Shown here: positions 30,630 through 30,634 of the stretch, piece by piece
Layout of the letters: every line of letters begins with the position of its first letter
Position numbering within the stretch: position 1 is the stretch's first letter
Source: JAZTZP01 sp045637525
GTDB taxonomy: Bacteria > Bacillota > Clostridia > UBA1381
Assembly (NCBI GenBank): GCA_045637525.1
Contig: JAZTZP010000121.1
Location: 1 to 30,634, forward strand
Direction: 5' to 3'
DNA length: 30,634 bases
Position numbers and translations under genes: made by a program
Notes under the pieces: model-generated
Told to the model about the DNA's origin: nothing
The model's input: the letters and a program-made list of their open reading frames with translations, nothing else
Database searches by the model: none

Positions 30630-30634
30630 GTTTC

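Overview
This window looks like chromosomal DNA from an AT-rich, low-GC Gram-positive bacterium of the class Clostridia. Evidence: the Soj/Spo0J-type parA-parB pair followed by a DUF4446 protein and serS, a HemZ-type radical-SAM enzyme, a SigB/SigF-type sigma factor, the UPF0735-hom-thrB-lysC order, feoA/feoB with a FeoB-associated Cys-rich peptide, AAGGAG-type ribosome binding sites and frequent TTG starts. Assignment below class is not supported, though the repeat style resembles uncultured gut Oscillospirales-like genomes.

Layout. 1-500: dispersed repeats, no gene. 501-3108 (minus): ferrous-iron uptake operon feoA-feoB-small Cys-rich protein, with DtxR-like operators. 3255-4949 (minus): SulP anion transporter. 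5229-12226 (plus): DJ-1 protein, 5-formyl-THF cyclo-ligase, dnaA, oriC, dnaN, metallo-beta-lactamase-fold hydrolase, hemZ and a DnaC/DnaI-like ATPase, closed by a convergent terminator. 12266-20804 (minus): sigma factor with a membrane protein, a tandem repeat, esterase, nif3-like, trmK, a strong DnaA-box cluster, serS, a membrane protein, DUF4446, parB and parA with a perfect parS. 20868-22025: gene-free repeat island holding an inverted repeat pair. 22026-28278 (minus): UPF0735 ACT regulator, homoserine dehydrogenase, homoserine kinase, aspartate kinase, rlmB, an ACT protein and a PFL/UPF0210 protein. 28428-30451 (minus): hisF, hisH and engB. The last 140 bases are a modular array of short perfect hairpins.

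How it fits together. Initiator (dnaA), origin with a DnaA-trio-like element, clamp (dnaN), a probable helicase-loader-type ATPase, and the ParA/ParB/parS segregation system lie within 15 kb, so this is an origin region. It is rearranged relative to the usual Clostridia order: rpmH, recF and gyrBA are missing next to dnaA, and the dnaA arm converges on the parAB arm instead of diverging from it. A second DnaA-box cluster with four perfect boxes sits 8.5 kb away between trmK and serS, whereas the dnaA-dnaN origin has only near-consensus boxes. The right third is largely aspartate-family amino-acid synthesis with several ACT-domain proteins.

The most unusual items are the hairpin array at the right edge (different perfect stems separated by an invariant 7-base linker), the split or duplicated DnaA-box landscape, a DnaA signature with Arg in place of His, and the repeat island next to parS. 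No tRNA, rRNA, CRISPR array, intact transposase or recognised riboswitch was seen. All calls are from reading the sequence; no database search was run.
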